From: Marivita sp.
GTDB taxonomy: Bacteria > Pseudomonadota > Alphaproteobacteria > Rhodobacterales > Rhodobacteraceae
NCBI RefSeq assembly: GCF_022763305.1
Contig: NZ_JALEGT010000055.1
Span: forward strand, 62,001 to 126,000
Length of the DNA stretch: 64,000 nt
Direction: 5' to 3'
The notes under the pieces: model-generated
What the model was told of the DNA's origin: nothing
Database searches by the model: none
Seen by the model: the letters and a program-made list of their open reading frames with translations, nothing else
Program-made: the position numbers and the translations under genes
In this document: positions 11,330 through 21,068 of the stretch, piece by piece
Layout of the letters: each line of letters opens with the position of its first letter
Position numbering within the stretch: the first letter of the stretch is position 1

Positions 11330-12112
11330 TCAGCTGTAAAGCGGCTGAACCCCCATCTGCATGTGAAGCGCATTGACCGTGGGCTGGTCCAGGTCCATCG
11401 CGCGTGCCAGCGCATCGAGGTATTCTGCCTCGGGCTGGGTATCGAGCCGGATGGCCATCAGCGATGCCGAATAGACCTGGCTGCGCAGCGGGGCAGGGGT
11501 GTCTGCCGCGAGGCTTTCGGGATCGACGGGGGCCGCCAGTTGCGCCTGCACGAAGGCGATGTCTTCGGCATCGGCGTCTTCACCGACCGTGTCGAGGATC
11601 TTGGCACGTTCGGCCTCGTCGATGCCGCCGTCGCATTTGGCGGCCTGAATCATCGCGCGCAGCATCAGGGCGGCGGTTTCCTCGGCCTGCGGGGCGGCCG
11701 CGCCGGATTTGGCGAACTGGTCGAGCATGCCGCCCATGTTCTTGCCGCCCATCGCGGCCATGCCTCCGGCGGCAGCCAGCAGTCCGGCCAGACCTGCGCC
11801 GCCGCTGCCGCCTAGCTGTGACAGAAGGCCCCCCTTGTCACCGGAGGCCTGCGCGGTCCCGCCGCCCATCATGGATGACAGGTCGAGACCGCCGGACTGT
11901 AGTTTCTCCATCATGCCTGCCAGCGGATTGGCCCCCCCGGCACCGCCCATCATCTGGCCGACCTGCGCCTGGATCTGTGCGAGCGGATTGTCCCCCGACA
12001 CCTGTGCGCCGCCCATCAGGCCACCTAGGCCCTTGCCGCCCGACAGGTGGTCGACACCGCGCGCTGCGGCATATCCGATGGCCACCTTGGCCAATGTTCC
12101 CATGAGACTCAT
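11330..12112 (-). CDS. DUF533/TerB-like protein with Gly/Met-rich N-terminal half
   Basis: Protein of 260 residues. The first about 140 residues are low-complexity Gly, Met and Ala with several GG or MMGG turns. The C-terminal about 115 residues (EETAALMLRAMIQAAKCDGGIDEAERAKI...) resemble DUF533/TerB, including the acidic metal-binding-like segment CDGGIDEAE. The function of DUF533 (for example E. coli YebE) is not established. GGGAGG precedes the ATG by 7 bases. It is divergent from the third EamA transporter. Confidence 0.8.
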   Translation of the reverse strand: MSLMGTLAKVAIGYAAARGVDHLSGGKGLGGLMGGAQVSGDNPLAQIQAQVGQMMGGAGGANPLAGMMEKLQSGGLDLSSMMGGGTAQASGDKGGLLSQLGGSGGAGLAGLLAAAGGMAAMGGKNMGGMLDQFAKSGAAAPQAEETAALMLRAMIQAAKCDGGIDEAERAKILDTVGEDADAEDIAFVQAQLAAPVDPESLAADTPAPLRSQVYSASLMAIRLDTQPEAEYLDALARAMDLDQPTVNALHMQMGVQPLYS

Positions 12113-12269
12113 ACGTTTACCTCCCGGCGGTCAGGGTCTTTCAGTTGTTGGCAGGATGCCCGATTCGCGACCGAGATGTGGAAAAACCTGTGTCCTGCGC
12201 GGATTTGGCGGGATGGTGCGCCCCGGTTTTCGGCTTGACCCCGGACGCGCTTGGGTGTCCCTGACGGAC

Positions 12270-13184
12270 ATGGACCGCAAAGACGCAATTGATTTGGCTG
12301 GCGCAACCGGGCTCGTGGTGTTCGCCACGATGCTTGCCTTCAACCAGGTGGTGATCAAGGTGACCAATGCCGGCTTCGGCCCGGTCTTTGCCGCCGGGCT
12401 GCGTTCGGCCCTCGCGTTGGGCGTGCTCGGCATATGGCTGCTGGTGCGTCGGCGCAGGCTTGAAGGGATTGGGCGGACCTTCTGGTCCGGTCTGCTTCTG
12501 GGCGGTCTCTTCACCGTCGAGTTCATCTTTCTCTTCATCGCCCTGGATCTCACCACGGTGTCGCGCGTGTCGATCCTGTTCTACTCGATGCCGGTCTGGC
12601 TTGCTGTCATTGCGCATTTCGCCTTGCCGGGCGAAACCCTGTCCTGGCGCCGGACGCTGGGATTGGCGCTGGCCATGGCAGGGGTGATCTGGGCCTTGTT
12701 CGACCCCGAATCCCGGCTGGCGGGGAGCCTCATGGGCGATATCCTCGCGCTTCTTGCCGCCTTTGCCTGGGCGGGGATTGCATTGACCGTGCGCTTGACG
12801 CGGGTGTCAGAGCTGTCACCCGAGGGGCAGCTGTTCTGGCAGTTGTCGGTCTCGACGGTAGGTCTGCTGGCGGCAGCGCCGCTTTTTGGCGAGTTCCTGC
12901 GCGATCCGGCCGCGATTCATGTTGCAGGGCTGGCGTTCCAGGCGATCTTCGTGGCGAGCCTCGGTTTTCTGTTCTGGCTGCGGCTGATGGCGATCTATCC
13001 GGCGTCGGACGTGGCGGCGTTCAGCTTTCTGTCGCCGGTTCTTGCGGTGGGGATGGGCTGGCTGCTGCTCGATGAACCGGTGGGACCTGGATTTCTTGGC
13101 GCTATGTGCCTTGTGGCGGTGGGGATCGTCCTGATCAACGGCAGGCGCAAGCGCGCGGTTCAGGTGCCGCAGAACGTCGCCTGA
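12270..13184 (+). CDS. EamA-family (DMT) transporter, third of three
   Basis: Protein of 304 residues from the ATG at 12270 ([22 protein letters not shown]). It has ten predicted helices in two EamA repeats, with repeat ends near [12 protein letters not shown] and [12 protein letters not shown]. The upstream frame stays open through the antisense of the DUF533 gene and is not coding. Its 3' end overlaps the convergent selO by 25 bases. Substrate unknown. Confidence 0.85.
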   Translation: MDRKDAIDLAGATGLVVFATMLAFNQVVIKVTNAGFGPVFAAGLRSALALGVLGIWLLVRRRRLEGIGRTFWSGLLLGGLFTVEFIFLFIALDLTTVSRVSILFYSMPVWLAVIAHFALPGETLSWRRTLGLALAMAGVIWALFDPESRLAGSLMGDILALLAAFAWAGIALTVRLTRVSELSPEGQLFWQLSVSTVGLLAAAPLFGEFLRDPAAIHVAGLAFQAIFVASLGFLFWLRLMAIYPASDVAAFSFLSPVLAVGMGWLLLDEPVGPGFLGAMCLVAVGIVLINGRRKRAVQVPQNVA

Positions 13185-14578
13185 ACCACCTCCTCGGGCG
13201 CTGGTGGACGGCGCAGATCGGCATAGGCCGGATCGTCGGCAAAGGGCGTCGCATAAGCGGCCATCAGGCGATGGAACGGCGCATCGTCACCCGCAACCGC
13301 TGCCGCGATCATCTCTTCGATCCGGTGATTGCGCGGGATCAGAACCGGGTTTGCCGCGCTCATCAGCCCCTTCGGGTCTTCTTCGCCGCTGATGCGGCTC
13401 TGCCAGCGCGCATGCCAATCATCGAAACCTGCAGTCTCGGTGAACTGGTCGCGCGCGGTGCCGTCCACAAGCCCCCGGAACGTGTTGGTGAAATCGGCTT
13501 CGTCAGTTTGCATCAGCGTCAGCAGTTCTGCGATCAGCGTGGCATCGTCCGGCGTGGGGTCCGACAGGCCGATCTTGGCGCCGAAGCGCCGCAACCATTC
13601 GGCGCGGATCAGGTTCGGCATGGCGTGCACCTGCGCGGTGAAGGGTTCGATGGCCGCTTCGGGATCGGGCATCAGCGACAAAAGCGCGGTGGCCAGTTGG
13701 GCCATGTTCCAGACGATGATGTCGGCCTGCGCGGCATAGCTGTAGCGTCCGAACCGGTCGATCGAGGAATAGACCGTTTCCGGGTGGTAGCTGTCCATGA
13801 AGGCGCAGGGGCCGTAGTCGATGGTCTCGCCAGAGATGCTGCAATTGTCGGTGTTCATCACGCCATGGATGAAGCCGAGGCTCATCCACTGGGCGACCAG
13901 CGCCGCCTGACGGCGCATCACGGCATCAAGAAACGCGGCCGGTTCCGTTGCGTCTGGATAATGGCGTGCGACCGCATAGTCGAAGAGCGTCTGCAGGGCC
14001 GGAATGTCGCCCCGTGCGGCAAAGATCTGAAAGGTGCCGACACGCAGATGGCTTTGGGCGACGCGGGTCAGCACGGCGCCGGGCAGGGGGCGTTCGCGGA
14101 CGACGGTTTCGCCGGTGCGCACGGCCGCCAAGGCACGGGTTGTGGGCACGCCAAGCGCGTGCATCGCTTCGCTGACCACGTATTCGCGCAGCACCGGACC
14201 CAGCCAGGCGCGCCCGTCACCCATCCGGGAAAACGGCGTGCGGCCCGACCCCTTGAGCTGGATGTCGCGGCGGATGCCATCCGTGCCGATGGTTTCACCC
14301 AGCAGGATCGCGCGGCCATCGCCCAATTGGGGGTTGTACTGGCCGAATTGGTGGCCTGCATAAAGCTGTGCCAAAGGGGCCGCACCGTCGGGAAGGGCAT
14401 TGCCCGCGAAGAGCGCGGCGAGATCGGGATCATCAAGCCCGTCGATGCCGAGGTCCCGTGCGAGCGCTTCGTTGAAGGCGATGAGGGACGGCGCACGCAC
14501 GGGCTCCGGTTTCACGCGGGCGAAAAACCCGTCGGGCAGAGCGGCATAGCTGTTGTCGAATGGGATCTGCAAGGTCAT
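13160..14578 (-). CDS. selO: Protein adenylyltransferase SelO (YdiU)
   Basis: Protein of 472 residues. SelO pseudokinases transfer AMP to Ser, Thr or Tyr of target proteins and respond to oxidative stress. Signature stretches are [60 protein letters not shown] and [25 protein letters not shown] (metal-binding and active site). The protein ends FCGT: the third-last Cys matches the position of the conserved terminal Cys (selenocysteine in eukaryotes) used in redox control. The start MTLQIPF is chosen over an upstream frame extension of 11 residues. Confidence 0.94.
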   Translation of the reverse strand: MTLQIPFDNSYAALPDGFFARVKPEPVRAPSLIAFNEALARDLGIDGLDDPDLAALFAGNALPDGAAPLAQLYAGHQFGQYNPQLGDGRAILLGETIGTDGIRRDIQLKGSGRTPFSRMGDGRAWLGPVLREYVVSEAMHALGVPTTRALAAVRTGETVVRERPLPGAVLTRVAQSHLRVGTFQIFAARGDIPALQTLFDYAVARHYPDATEPAAFLDAVMRRQAALVAQWMSLGFIHGVMNTDNCSISGETIDYGPCAFMDSYHPETVYSSIDRFGRYSYAAQADIIVWNMAQLATALLSLMPDPEAAIEPFTAQVHAMPNLIRAEWLRRFGAKIGLSDPTPDDATLIAELLTLMQTDEADFTNTFRGLVDGTARDQFTETAGFDDWHARWQSRISGEEDPKGLMSAANPVLIPRNHRIEEMIAAAVAGDDAPFHRLMAAYATPFADDPAYADLRRPPAPEEVVQATFCGT

Positions 14579-14674
14579 GCCCTTGATATAGGGGAGGCAA
14601 GGTCCGGCCACCAGTGGCTTGCCTTTGCCGGATCGGCGCTAGGGTCATTAGGAGGCTGAAGAAGGAGGACCCAC

Positions 14675-15214
14675 ATGGTTGCCACCGACACCTATGGCAT
14701 GACGCTGAAGGATCGCCCTGAATTCAAATCCAAACCCAAACCGCTCTGTTTCCCGCCCGACGCCAGCGTCTCCGAAGCGGTGGCGCAGATGACCGAAAAG
14801 AATTTCGGCTCGGTCGTCGTTGTCGATTCCGATCAGAAGGTGGTGGGCATTGCGACAGAGCGCGACGTCATGAAAAAGCTGGTGCATGCCGGCAAGGATG
14901 CGGCCACGACCAAGCTTTCCGAGATCATGACCCGCGATCCGCGTCTCGCCCGCGAGGCAGATGATGTCGTGGACTGGCTGCGCATCATGTCGAATGAACG
15001 GTTTCGGCGGTTGCCCGTTGTCGACGAAGCGGGACGCATTCAGGTGATCTTCACCCAAGGCGATTTCGTCAGCTACACGTGGCCGGACCTGATCTATCAG
15101 GCCAAGGAACTCGCCAAGGCCAGTGTCGGACGCAATTATCCGGTCTGGCTGATCGGCGGGGGCATCATGCTCTATTCGATCCTGATGATCATCGTTGTCT
15201 CGTCGATCGGTTGA
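14675..15214 (+). CDS. Two-CBS-domain protein with C-terminal membrane segment
   Basis: Protein of 179 residues. CBS repeat 1 covers about residues 24-75 (CFPPDASVSEAVAQMTEKNFGSVVVVD) and repeat 2 about 88-142 (DDVVDWLRIMSNERFRRLPVVDE). CBS pairs usually bind adenosyl ligands. A hydrophobic helix ends the protein (WLIGGGIMLYSILMIIVVSSIG), so it probably sits on the inner membrane with its CBS pair in the cytoplasm. A strong ribosome site (GAAGGAGG) precedes the ATG. It is divergent from selO and convergent with the acetyltransferase; its partner is unknown. Confidence 0.82.
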   Translation: MVATDTYGMTLKDRPEFKSKPKPLCFPPDASVSEAVAQMTEKNFGSVVVVDSDQKVVGIATERDVMKKLVHAGKDAATTKLSEIMTRDPRLAREADDVVDWLRIMSNERFRRLPVVDEAGRIQVIFTQGDFVSYTWPDLIYQAKELAKASVGRNYPVWLIGGGIMLYSILMIIVVSSIG

Positions 15215-15217
15215 CCT

Positions 15218-15664
15218 TCAGAGCACGCGCGACATGTAGGCATAACCGGTGCGCGTTTCGAACTTTGCGCGCTGGTAGAAGCGGAGCAGCTGGTCGTCGC
15301 CCTGATCCGCTTCGAGATGAAGTGCCTTGATCCCGCCTTCCTTGATCGCCTTGGCCAGACCGTTGAGCGCGTCCGATCCCATGCCGCGCTTGCGCACGGC
15401 GCTGCGGACAAAAATCTCGTCCACGATCGCGTCCATGCCGCCATATTCAACGGACCAGCCGAAGGACACGACAACATAGCCCACCGGAGCGCGGCGCGGG
15501 CCGATCAGCCAGATCGCGCCGTGTGGAATGCCTTCGAGCAACGGGACAATCGCGTCCTGCTGATGTTCGGGCGAGGTGGCAAATCCCTGATGTTCGTGGA
15601 ACGCCGCCACAAGTGGGAGGAGCTTTGGCAGATCCTCGGGCATGGCAAGGTGCAGGGATTTCAT
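15218..15664 (-). CDS. GNAT-family N-acetyltransferase
   Basis: Protein of 148 residues. The acetyl-CoA-binding motif A is IFVRSAVRKRGMGSDALNGLAKAIK (R-x-x-G-x-G form RKRGMG), followed by LHLEADQGDDQLLRFYQRAKFE, the usual beta5-helix4 end of GNAT folds. Its ATG overlaps the stop of the nucleoside hydrolase gene (ATGA), so the two are translationally coupled. Substrate unknown. Confidence 0.83.
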   Translation of the reverse strand: MKSLHLAMPEDLPKLLPLVAAFHEHQGFATSPEHQQDAIVPLLEGIPHGAIWLIGPRRAPVGYVVVSFGWSVEYGGMDAIVDEIFVRSAVRKRGMGSDALNGLAKAIKEGGIKALHLEADQGDDQLLRFYQRAKFETRTGYAYMSRVL

Positions 15665-16602
15665 AGACGCGCCAATCGCTCGGTCAAAAGCGCGAAAAAC
15701 CCATCCGCGTCGATGTCGCCGATGAAGGTGGCATTCGGTGCGCGGTCTGTGACACCCCACCAGTCCGCCACGGTCATGCCCAGGGTCAGGTCGGACGTGG
15801 TTTCGATCTCCACATTGATGTGACGGCCGGTGAAGAGCGCGGGTTCGATCAGGTAGGCGGTCACGCAGGGGTCATGCAACGGGGCACCGGCGCTGCCGTA
15901 TTTTTCCTTGTCGAAGCGTTCGAAGAAATCGGTCATTTCGGCGACGGCGACACCGACCGGTGTTCCCAATGCGCGAAAGGCGGTGTTGCGCTCGCTCGTG
16001 ACCAGCGCCTTGTGCGTGACATCGAGCGGCATGACGGTGATCGGTGCGCCGCAGGCGAACACGATTTTCGCCGCTTCGGGATCGACATAGATGTTGAACT
16101 CGGCCGCCGGTGTGATGTTGCCCACCTCGAAATAGGCGCCCCCCATCAGCACGATTTCCTGAATGCGGTCCGCGATGTCCGGCGCGCGTTTCAGGGCGGT
16201 TGCGATATTGGTGAGCGGGCCAAGAGGGCAGAGCGTCACCGTTCCCTCGTCTTCTGCGCGAAGGGTCTCGATGAGGAAGTCGACCGCGTGCTGGTCTTGC
16301 AGGGGCATGGTGGGGTCGGGCAGGGTCGGGCCATCGAGCCCCGTCTTGCCGTGCACGTGTTCCGCCGTAACCAGCTTGCGCGCGAGAGGAGCCTCGCAGC
16401 CCGCAAAGACGGGTATGTCCGGCTTGCCCGCCAGTTCGCACACGATGCGGGCGTTTTTCTGGGTCAGGGGAAGCGGCACGTTGCCCGCCACGGCGGTGAT
16501 GCCCAGAACCTCGAGATCCTCGGGGGAGGCAAGGGCCAGCAGGATCGCAACGGCGTCGTCCTGTCCGGGGTCGGTGTCGATGATGATTTTGCGGGGTGCC
16601 AT
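15661..16602 (-). CDS. Inosine-uridine-type nucleoside hydrolase
   Basis: Protein of 313 residues. It hydrolyses ribonucleosides to base and ribose for salvage. The DTDPGQDDA calcium-binding motif is at residues 9-17. Family blocks GPLTNIATALKRAP, VLMGGAYFEVGNITPAAEFNIYVDPEAA and HDPCVTAYLIEP are also present. AAGGAG lies 7 bases before the start. It is coupled to the downstream acetyltransferase. Which base it prefers is not visible. Confidence 0.92.
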   Translation of the reverse strand: MAPRKIIIDTDPGQDDAVAILLALASPEDLEVLGITAVAGNVPLPLTQKNARIVCELAGKPDIPVFAGCEAPLARKLVTAEHVHGKTGLDGPTLPDPTMPLQDQHAVDFLIETLRAEDEGTVTLCPLGPLTNIATALKRAPDIADRIQEIVLMGGAYFEVGNITPAAEFNIYVDPEAAKIVFACGAPITVMPLDVTHKALVTSERNTAFRALGTPVGVAVAEMTDFFERFDKEKYGSAGAPLHDPCVTAYLIEPALFTGRHINVEIETTSDLTLGMTVADWWGVTDRAPNATFIGDIDADGFFALLTERLARL

Positions 16603-16768
16603 CTAAGACTCCTTGGTTGCGGCGGTGGTGACATGCAGGACCACGAGGATCAAGCGTGTTGATGTCTGCGAGCGGCCCTTTGCCCGTTCTTTCGGCAACC
16701 CGATTGCAGCACGGTCTCGGGATGTTAGACTGGGCGAGAACGATGCGAAATGAGTTTACATCTGCCTC

Positions 16769-16780
16769 GTTAGCGCTAAC
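16769..16780. promoter_or_regulatory. Candidate LacI-family operator upstream of zwf
   Basis: Perfect palindrome GTTAGCGCTAAC, 37 bases upstream of the zwf start. The AGCGCT centre is typical of LacI-family operators. A nearly identical site precedes eno at 9025-9038, which suggests one regulator for both loci. Confidence 0.55.
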
Positions 16781-16817
16781 AAGACGCTGAGCGAAGCAGA
16801 ATCGAAAGGATCGCGCC

Positions 16818-18272
16818 ATGGTGTCCCGCGTCATTCCCGTCGACCCGTTCGACCTTGTGATCTTCGGCGGAACAGGCGATCTCGCGCGGCGGAAGATCCT
16901 GCCGGGTCTTTTCAGACGCTTCTGCGCGGGTCAGATGCCCGACAACTCACAGATCATCGGCGCCGCGCGGTCCGAGATGAGCACAGATGAGTACAGGCAG
17001 ATGGTGGCGGATGCGGTGGCCGAATTCGGCGGCGGCCGTGCCTGCGAAGCCGGAACGCTCGACGCGTTCATTGCCACGGTCGATTACGTGACAACCGATG
17101 CCAAAGGCGATGCGGGATGGACCGATCTCAATGCAAAGCTGCGCTCGGATGCGGTGCGGGCGTTCTACTTTTCGGTCGGGCCGTCGCTGTTCGGCGATCT
17201 TGCCGAGCGTTTGCACCGGTTCGGGCTTGCGACGCCGGAGAGCCGCGTCGTCGTGGAAAAACCCTTCGGTCATGATCTTCACTCCGCCAAGGCCCTGAAC
17301 GCGACACTGGCGCAGCATTTTCACGAAACGCAGATCTACCGGATCGACCATTATCTGGGCAAGGAAACGGTCCAGAATCTGATGGCCGTGCGCTTTGGCA
17401 ACATGCTTTTCGAGCCGCTCTGGAATGCGCAATATGTTGATCACATCCAGATCACCGTGGCCGAAACCGTGGGTGTCGGCGGGCGCGGCGGCTACTATGA
17501 CAAGTCGGGCGCGATGCGGGACATGGTGCAGAACCACCTGATGCAGCTTCTGTGCCTGATCGCGATGGAGCCGCCGGCGAAGTTCGAACCCGATGCGGTG
17601 CGGGATGAAAAGCTCAAGGTGATCCGGGCGCTGGAACCGGTGGATTGGCATCATATCGTGCGTGGGCAGTACGGGGCGGACGAAAACGGCCCAAGCTACC
17701 GCGATGACGTGGAAGATCCGAAGTCGCGCACCGAAAGCTTCATTGCCATGAAATGCCATATCTCCAACTGGCGTTGGGCCGGCACGCCGTTCTATCTGCG
17801 CACCGGCAAACGGCTCAGGGCGCGGGCTTCGGAAATCGCGGTTGTTTTCAAGGATGCGCCACATTCGATCTTCGGCGCGGATGCCGGGCGGCACCGCAAC
17901 GTTCTGGCGATCCGGTTGCAGCCGAACGAGGGCATGACGCTGGATGTGACGATCAAGGAACCGGGGCCGGGGGGCATGCGTCTTCTGGATGTCCCCTTGG
18001 ACATGAGCTTTGCCGAGGCGCTGGGTCCGGATGCCGAGGAAGCGCCGGACGCCTATGAGCGTCTGATCATGGACGTGATCCGGGGGAACCAGACGCTCTT
18101 CATGCGCGGAGACGAGGTCGAGGCGGCCTGGGCCTGGACCGACCCCTTGATCGACGGCTGGACCGCCCGCAACGATGTGCCCAAGACATACGATCCCGGA
18201 AGTTCCGGCCCCGAAGATGCCTTGATGCTGATGCATCGGGACGGACGCAAATGGCGCGAGGTGAAGGCATGA
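16818..18272 (+). CDS. zwf: Glucose-6-phosphate 1-dehydrogenase
   Basis: Protein of 484 residues. It oxidises glucose-6-phosphate to 6-phosphogluconolactone with NADP or NAD, feeding the Entner-Doudoroff and pentose phosphate routes. The nucleotide motif FGGTGDLARRKILPGL, the active-site run RIDHYLGKETVQNL (catalytic His region) and the substrate-site run FYLRTGKRL are present. AAAGGA precedes the ATG. It heads a tight zwf-pgl-pgi operon (ATGA overlap with pgl) and has a LacI-type palindrome just upstream. Confidence 0.96.
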   Translation: MVSRVIPVDPFDLVIFGGTGDLARRKILPGLFRRFCAGQMPDNSQIIGAARSEMSTDEYRQMVADAVAEFGGGRACEAGTLDAFIATVDYVTTDAKGDAGWTDLNAKLRSDAVRAFYFSVGPSLFGDLAERLHRFGLATPESRVVVEKPFGHDLHSAKALNATLAQHFHETQIYRIDHYLGKETVQNLMAVRFGNMLFEPLWNAQYVDHIQITVAETVGVGGRGGYYDKSGAMRDMVQNHLMQLLCLIAMEPPAKFEPDAVRDEKLKVIRALEPVDWHHIVRGQYGADENGPSYRDDVEDPKSRTESFIAMKCHISNWRWAGTPFYLRTGKRLRARASEIAVVFKDAPHSIFGADAGRHRNVLAIRLQPNEGMTLDVTIKEPGPGGMRLLDVPLDMSFAEALGPDAEEAPDAYERLIMDVIRGNQTLFMRGDEVEAAWAWTDPLIDGWTARNDVPKTYDPGSSGPEDALMLMHRDGRKWREVKA

Positions 18273-18946
18273 GCTATGACTTTCTAACCTATCCCGACCG
18301 CGAGATGCTTGCGATGGATCTGGCCAACAAGCTGGCGGGCGATTTGCGGACCATCCTGACGCATGAGGACCGCGTCGTGCTGGCCGTGCCGGGGGGCACG
18401 TCGCCCGGGCCGGTCTTCGACGATCTTTGCGCGGCCGATCTCGACTGGAGTCGTGTCGATGTCATGCTGACGGATGAACGCTGGGTGCCCGAGGACAGCG
18501 ACCGGTCGAACACCCGTCTGATCCGCGAACGATTGCTCGTCGAGCGCGCATCGGCGGCGCGGTTGCTGCCGCTCTACATTCCGGCGCATGAGCCGGAAGA
18601 GGTTCTGGCGGAACTGGAATCGCAGATCATCGACGAATTGCCGCTCGCGGTTGTTCTTCTGGGTATGGGAACCGACATGCATTGCGCGTCGATCTTTCCG
18701 GGGGCGGATCAACTCGACACGGCGCTTGACCCCAATGCGCCGATCCTTGTGCCCATGCGGGCACCCGGCGCGCCAGAGCCGCGCATTACGCTGAGCGCCC
18801 GCGTGCTCAACGAAGCGATGCGCAAGCATGTTCTGATCTTCGGGCAGGACAAACGCGACGCGCTGGAGAATGCGCGCGGCAAGCTGCCGGAGGACGCGCC
18901 CATCAATGCGGTGCTGGATGGTGCAACGGTTCATTGGGCGGAGTGA
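18269..18946 (+). CDS. pgl: 6-phosphogluconolactonase
   Basis: Protein of 225 residues (DevB/SOL family). It hydrolyses 6-phosphogluconolactone to 6-phosphogluconate. Visible marks are [17 protein letters not shown], the run [25 protein letters not shown] (family motif DERxVPxxxxxSN) and [16 protein letters not shown]. The ATG overlaps the zwf stop. The usual GMGxDGHxAS box reads [10 protein letters not shown], a small deviation. pgi starts 5 bases downstream. Confidence 0.94.
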   Translation: MSYDFLTYPDREMLAMDLANKLAGDLRTILTHEDRVVLAVPGGTSPGPVFDDLCAADLDWSRVDVMLTDERWVPEDSDRSNTRLIRERLLVERASAARLLPLYIPAHEPEEVLAELESQIIDELPLAVVLLGMGTDMHCASIFPGADQLDTALDPNAPILVPMRAPGAPEPRITLSARVLNEAMRKHVLIFGQDKRDALENARGKLPEDAPINAVLDGATVHWAE

Positions 18947-18951
18947 CAGCG

Positions 18952-20535
18952 ATGTGGGATGACCTGAAATCCGCAGCCGAGGCTGGGCGGGATCGCTCGA
19001 TCCTGAGCCTGTTCGATGCAGATGCCGACCGGGCGGCGGCGTTCAGCGTGGCCGCTCTGGACCTGCTTTTCGACTACTCCAAGACCCAGATCGACGCCGA
19101 CACGCGGGATGTGCTGATCCGGCTGGCGCAGGCGGCTGGGGTCGAAGCCAAGCGCGACGGGATGTTCGCGGGGGACAAAATCAACGACACCGAGGGCCGT
19201 GCAGTGCTGCACACGGCGCTGCGCAATCTGGATGGCGATCCGGTGCTGGTCGACGGGCAGGATGTGATGCCCGGTGTGCTCGACACACTGGCCCGGATGG
19301 AGACCGTGGCTGAGGAGGTCCGCGCGTCGCAGGTCACCGATGTGGTGAATATCGGGATTGGCGGGTCCGACCTTGGCCCTGCCATGGCCTATCTGGCGCT
19401 GTCGCCATACTGCGACGGGCCGCGCTGCCATTTCGTGTCGAACGTGGATGCTGCCGACATCGCCGATACGTTGCGGGGCTGTGATCCGGAAAAGACGCTG
19501 TTCATCGTCGCCTCCAAGACCTTCACAACGATCGAGACCATGACCAACGCCCGCACCGCGCGGGCCTGGTTGCAGGACCACGGCGTCTCGACCGATGGTC
19601 GGTTCATCGCTTTGTCGTCCAATGCCGAAGCCGCCGCCGAATGGGGTATCCCATCCGAGCGCGTTCTGGGGTTCGAGGATTGGGTCGGCGGGCGTTATTC
19701 CATGTGGGGGCCGATTGGCCTGTCGCTGATGATCGCCATCGGCCCAGATGCGTTCAAGGCGTTCCTGCGCGGCGGGCAGGCGATGGACCGGCATTTCCGC
19801 GCGGCGGCGCTGCACGAGAACATGCCGGTGATGCTGGCGCTTGTGGGCATCTGGCACAATCAGGGGCTGGGCCACGCCACCCGCGCGGTTCTGCCCTATG
19901 ACAACCGCCTGTCGCGCCTGCCGGCCTATCTTCAGCAGCTTGAGATGGAGAGCAACGGCAAGTCCGTGGCGATGGACGGATCGACCCTGCCGGTCAATTC
20001 CGGCCCGGTGGTCTGGGGCGAGCCGGGCACCAACGGTCAGCACGCGTTCTACCAGTTGATCCATCAGGGCACGCGGGTGATTCCCTGCGAATTCATGGTC
20101 GCCGCCGAAGGGCACGAACCCGACCTGCGCCACCACCACGAGTTGCTCATCGCCAACTGCCTTGCGCAGTCCGAAGCGCTGCTGCGCGGGCGCTCGCTTG
20201 ACGAGGCGCGGGCGATCATGGCGAAGAAGGGCCTGACCGGTGAAGAACTGGAGCGACAGGCGCGGCACCGGGTGTTCCCGGGCAACCGCCCGTCCACCAC
20301 GCTGATGATGCCGAAACTGACGCCCGAGGTTCTGGGCCAGATCATCGCGCTTTATGAGCACCGCGTGTTTGTCGAAGGGGTGATCCTCGGCATCAACTCG
20401 TTCGATCAATGGGGCGTCGAATTGGGCAAGGAACTGGCCACATCACTGGGGCCGCTGGTTTCGGGCGACGCGTCTGCAGACGACAAGGACGGCAGCACAC
20501 AGGCGCTCTTGGGCTACGTGAAACGCTATTCGTGA
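18952..20535 (+). CDS. pgi: Glucose-6-phosphate isomerase
   Basis: Protein of 527 residues, interconverting glucose-6-phosphate and fructose-6-phosphate. Signature stretches are [71 protein letters not shown] and the C-terminal signature block [18 protein letters not shown] precedes the ATG at 18952. Last gene of the zwf-pgl-pgi operon, immediately followed by a palindrome pair. Confidence 0.96.
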   Translation: MWDDLKSAAEAGRDRSILSLFDADADRAAAFSVAALDLLFDYSKTQIDADTRDVLIRLAQAAGVEAKRDGMFAGDKINDTEGRAVLHTALRNLDGDPVLVDGQDVMPGVLDTLARMETVAEEVRASQVTDVVNIGIGGSDLGPAMAYLALSPYCDGPRCHFVSNVDAADIADTLRGCDPEKTLFIVASKTFTTIETMTNARTARAWLQDHGVSTDGRFIALSSNAEAAAEWGIPSERVLGFEDWVGGRYSMWGPIGLSLMIAIGPDAFKAFLRGGQAMDRHFRAAALHENMPVMLALVGIWHNQGLGHATRAVLPYDNRLSRLPAYLQQLEMESNGKSVAMDGSTLPVNSGPVVWGEPGTNGQHAFYQLIHQGTRVIPCEFMVAAEGHEPDLRHHHELLIANCLAQSEALLRGRSLDEARAIMAKKGLTGEELERQARHRVFPGNRPSTTLMMPKLTPEVLGQIIALYEHRVFVEGVILGINSFDQWGVELGKELATSLGPLVSGDASADDKDGSTQALLGYVKRYS

Positions 20536-20541
20536 GGCGGG

Positions 20542-20586
20542 CAAGCGCGTTCGAACGCGCTTGATCACGGCGCGTCGACGCGCCGT
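20542..20586. repeat. Palindrome pair between pgi and thioesterase gene
   Basis: First palindrome 20542-20563 (arms CAAGCGCG around TTCGAA) and second 20567-20586 (arms ACGGCGCG around TCGA), both perfect. The second overlaps the last codons and stop of the thioesterase gene on the other strand. There is no U tract. The pair lies between convergent genes and may serve as a two-way transcript end. Confidence 0.8.
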
Positions 20587-21056
20587 TCCACCCCATCTAC
20601 CGCATGAAACCGCTCCCGCACGTATTCGGGGATCGGCATCCGAGCGCTGCCATCCGGCATGAGCAGCACGATCACGCAGGTAAAGGTCGCCCGCACTGTC
20701 CCACCGGACCAGATTTCCTGCCGCAGCGTGAAACTGGTGGTGCGATAGTCTACCGTCCTTGTCCCGACCACGTAGTCTTCGTCCGCCCGCATTTCCTGCA
20801 ACCAGTCGATCTCGCCCCGTCGGATGACGATACGGGGTTCGGCCTCTCCGTTTTTGTAGGTCGAGAGGCCCACATGCTTGAAATAGGTCACGCGCGCCCC
20901 TTCGAACCACACGAGATAGGCCACGTTGTTCACATGGTTGAGCGGATCAAGCTCGGAAAAGCGCACGCGGTCGGCCAAGGCCAGCGGCCAGGTCTCGGGT
21001 AGGCCAAAGGCGCGCTGCTGGTCGGGGGAAAGCGGGGTGTGATAGGTCAGCGTCAT
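20565..21056 (-). CDS. Acyl-CoA thioesterase, 4-hydroxybenzoyl-CoA thioesterase fold
   Basis: Protein of 163 residues of hot-dog fold. The VRFSELDPLNHVNNVAYLVWFE run contains the Asp/Asn active site region (DxxNHVNN), and the later strand pair reads DYVVGTRTVDYRTTSFTLRQEIW. Such enzymes hydrolyse acyl-CoA thioesters; chain preference unknown. GGGAG lies 6 bases before the ATG. The last residues (RRVDAP) are encoded within a palindromic repeat element, so the C-terminus may have been extended or replaced by it. It lies 12 bases downstream of the cupin gene on the same strand. Confidence 0.86.
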   Translation of the reverse strand: MTLTYHTPLSPDQQRAFGLPETWPLALADRVRFSELDPLNHVNNVAYLVWFEGARVTYFKHVGLSTYKNGEAEPRIVIRRGEIDWLQEMRADEDYVVGTRTVDYRTTSFTLRQEIWSGGTVRATFTCVIVLLMPDGSARMPIPEYVRERFHAVDGVERRVDAP

Positions 21057-21068
21057 GCAGGCTCCCTG

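Noticed and set aside
18931-20409. Long open frame antisense to pgi
   Set aside because: Shadow of a well-conserved gene; no domain or ribosome site.
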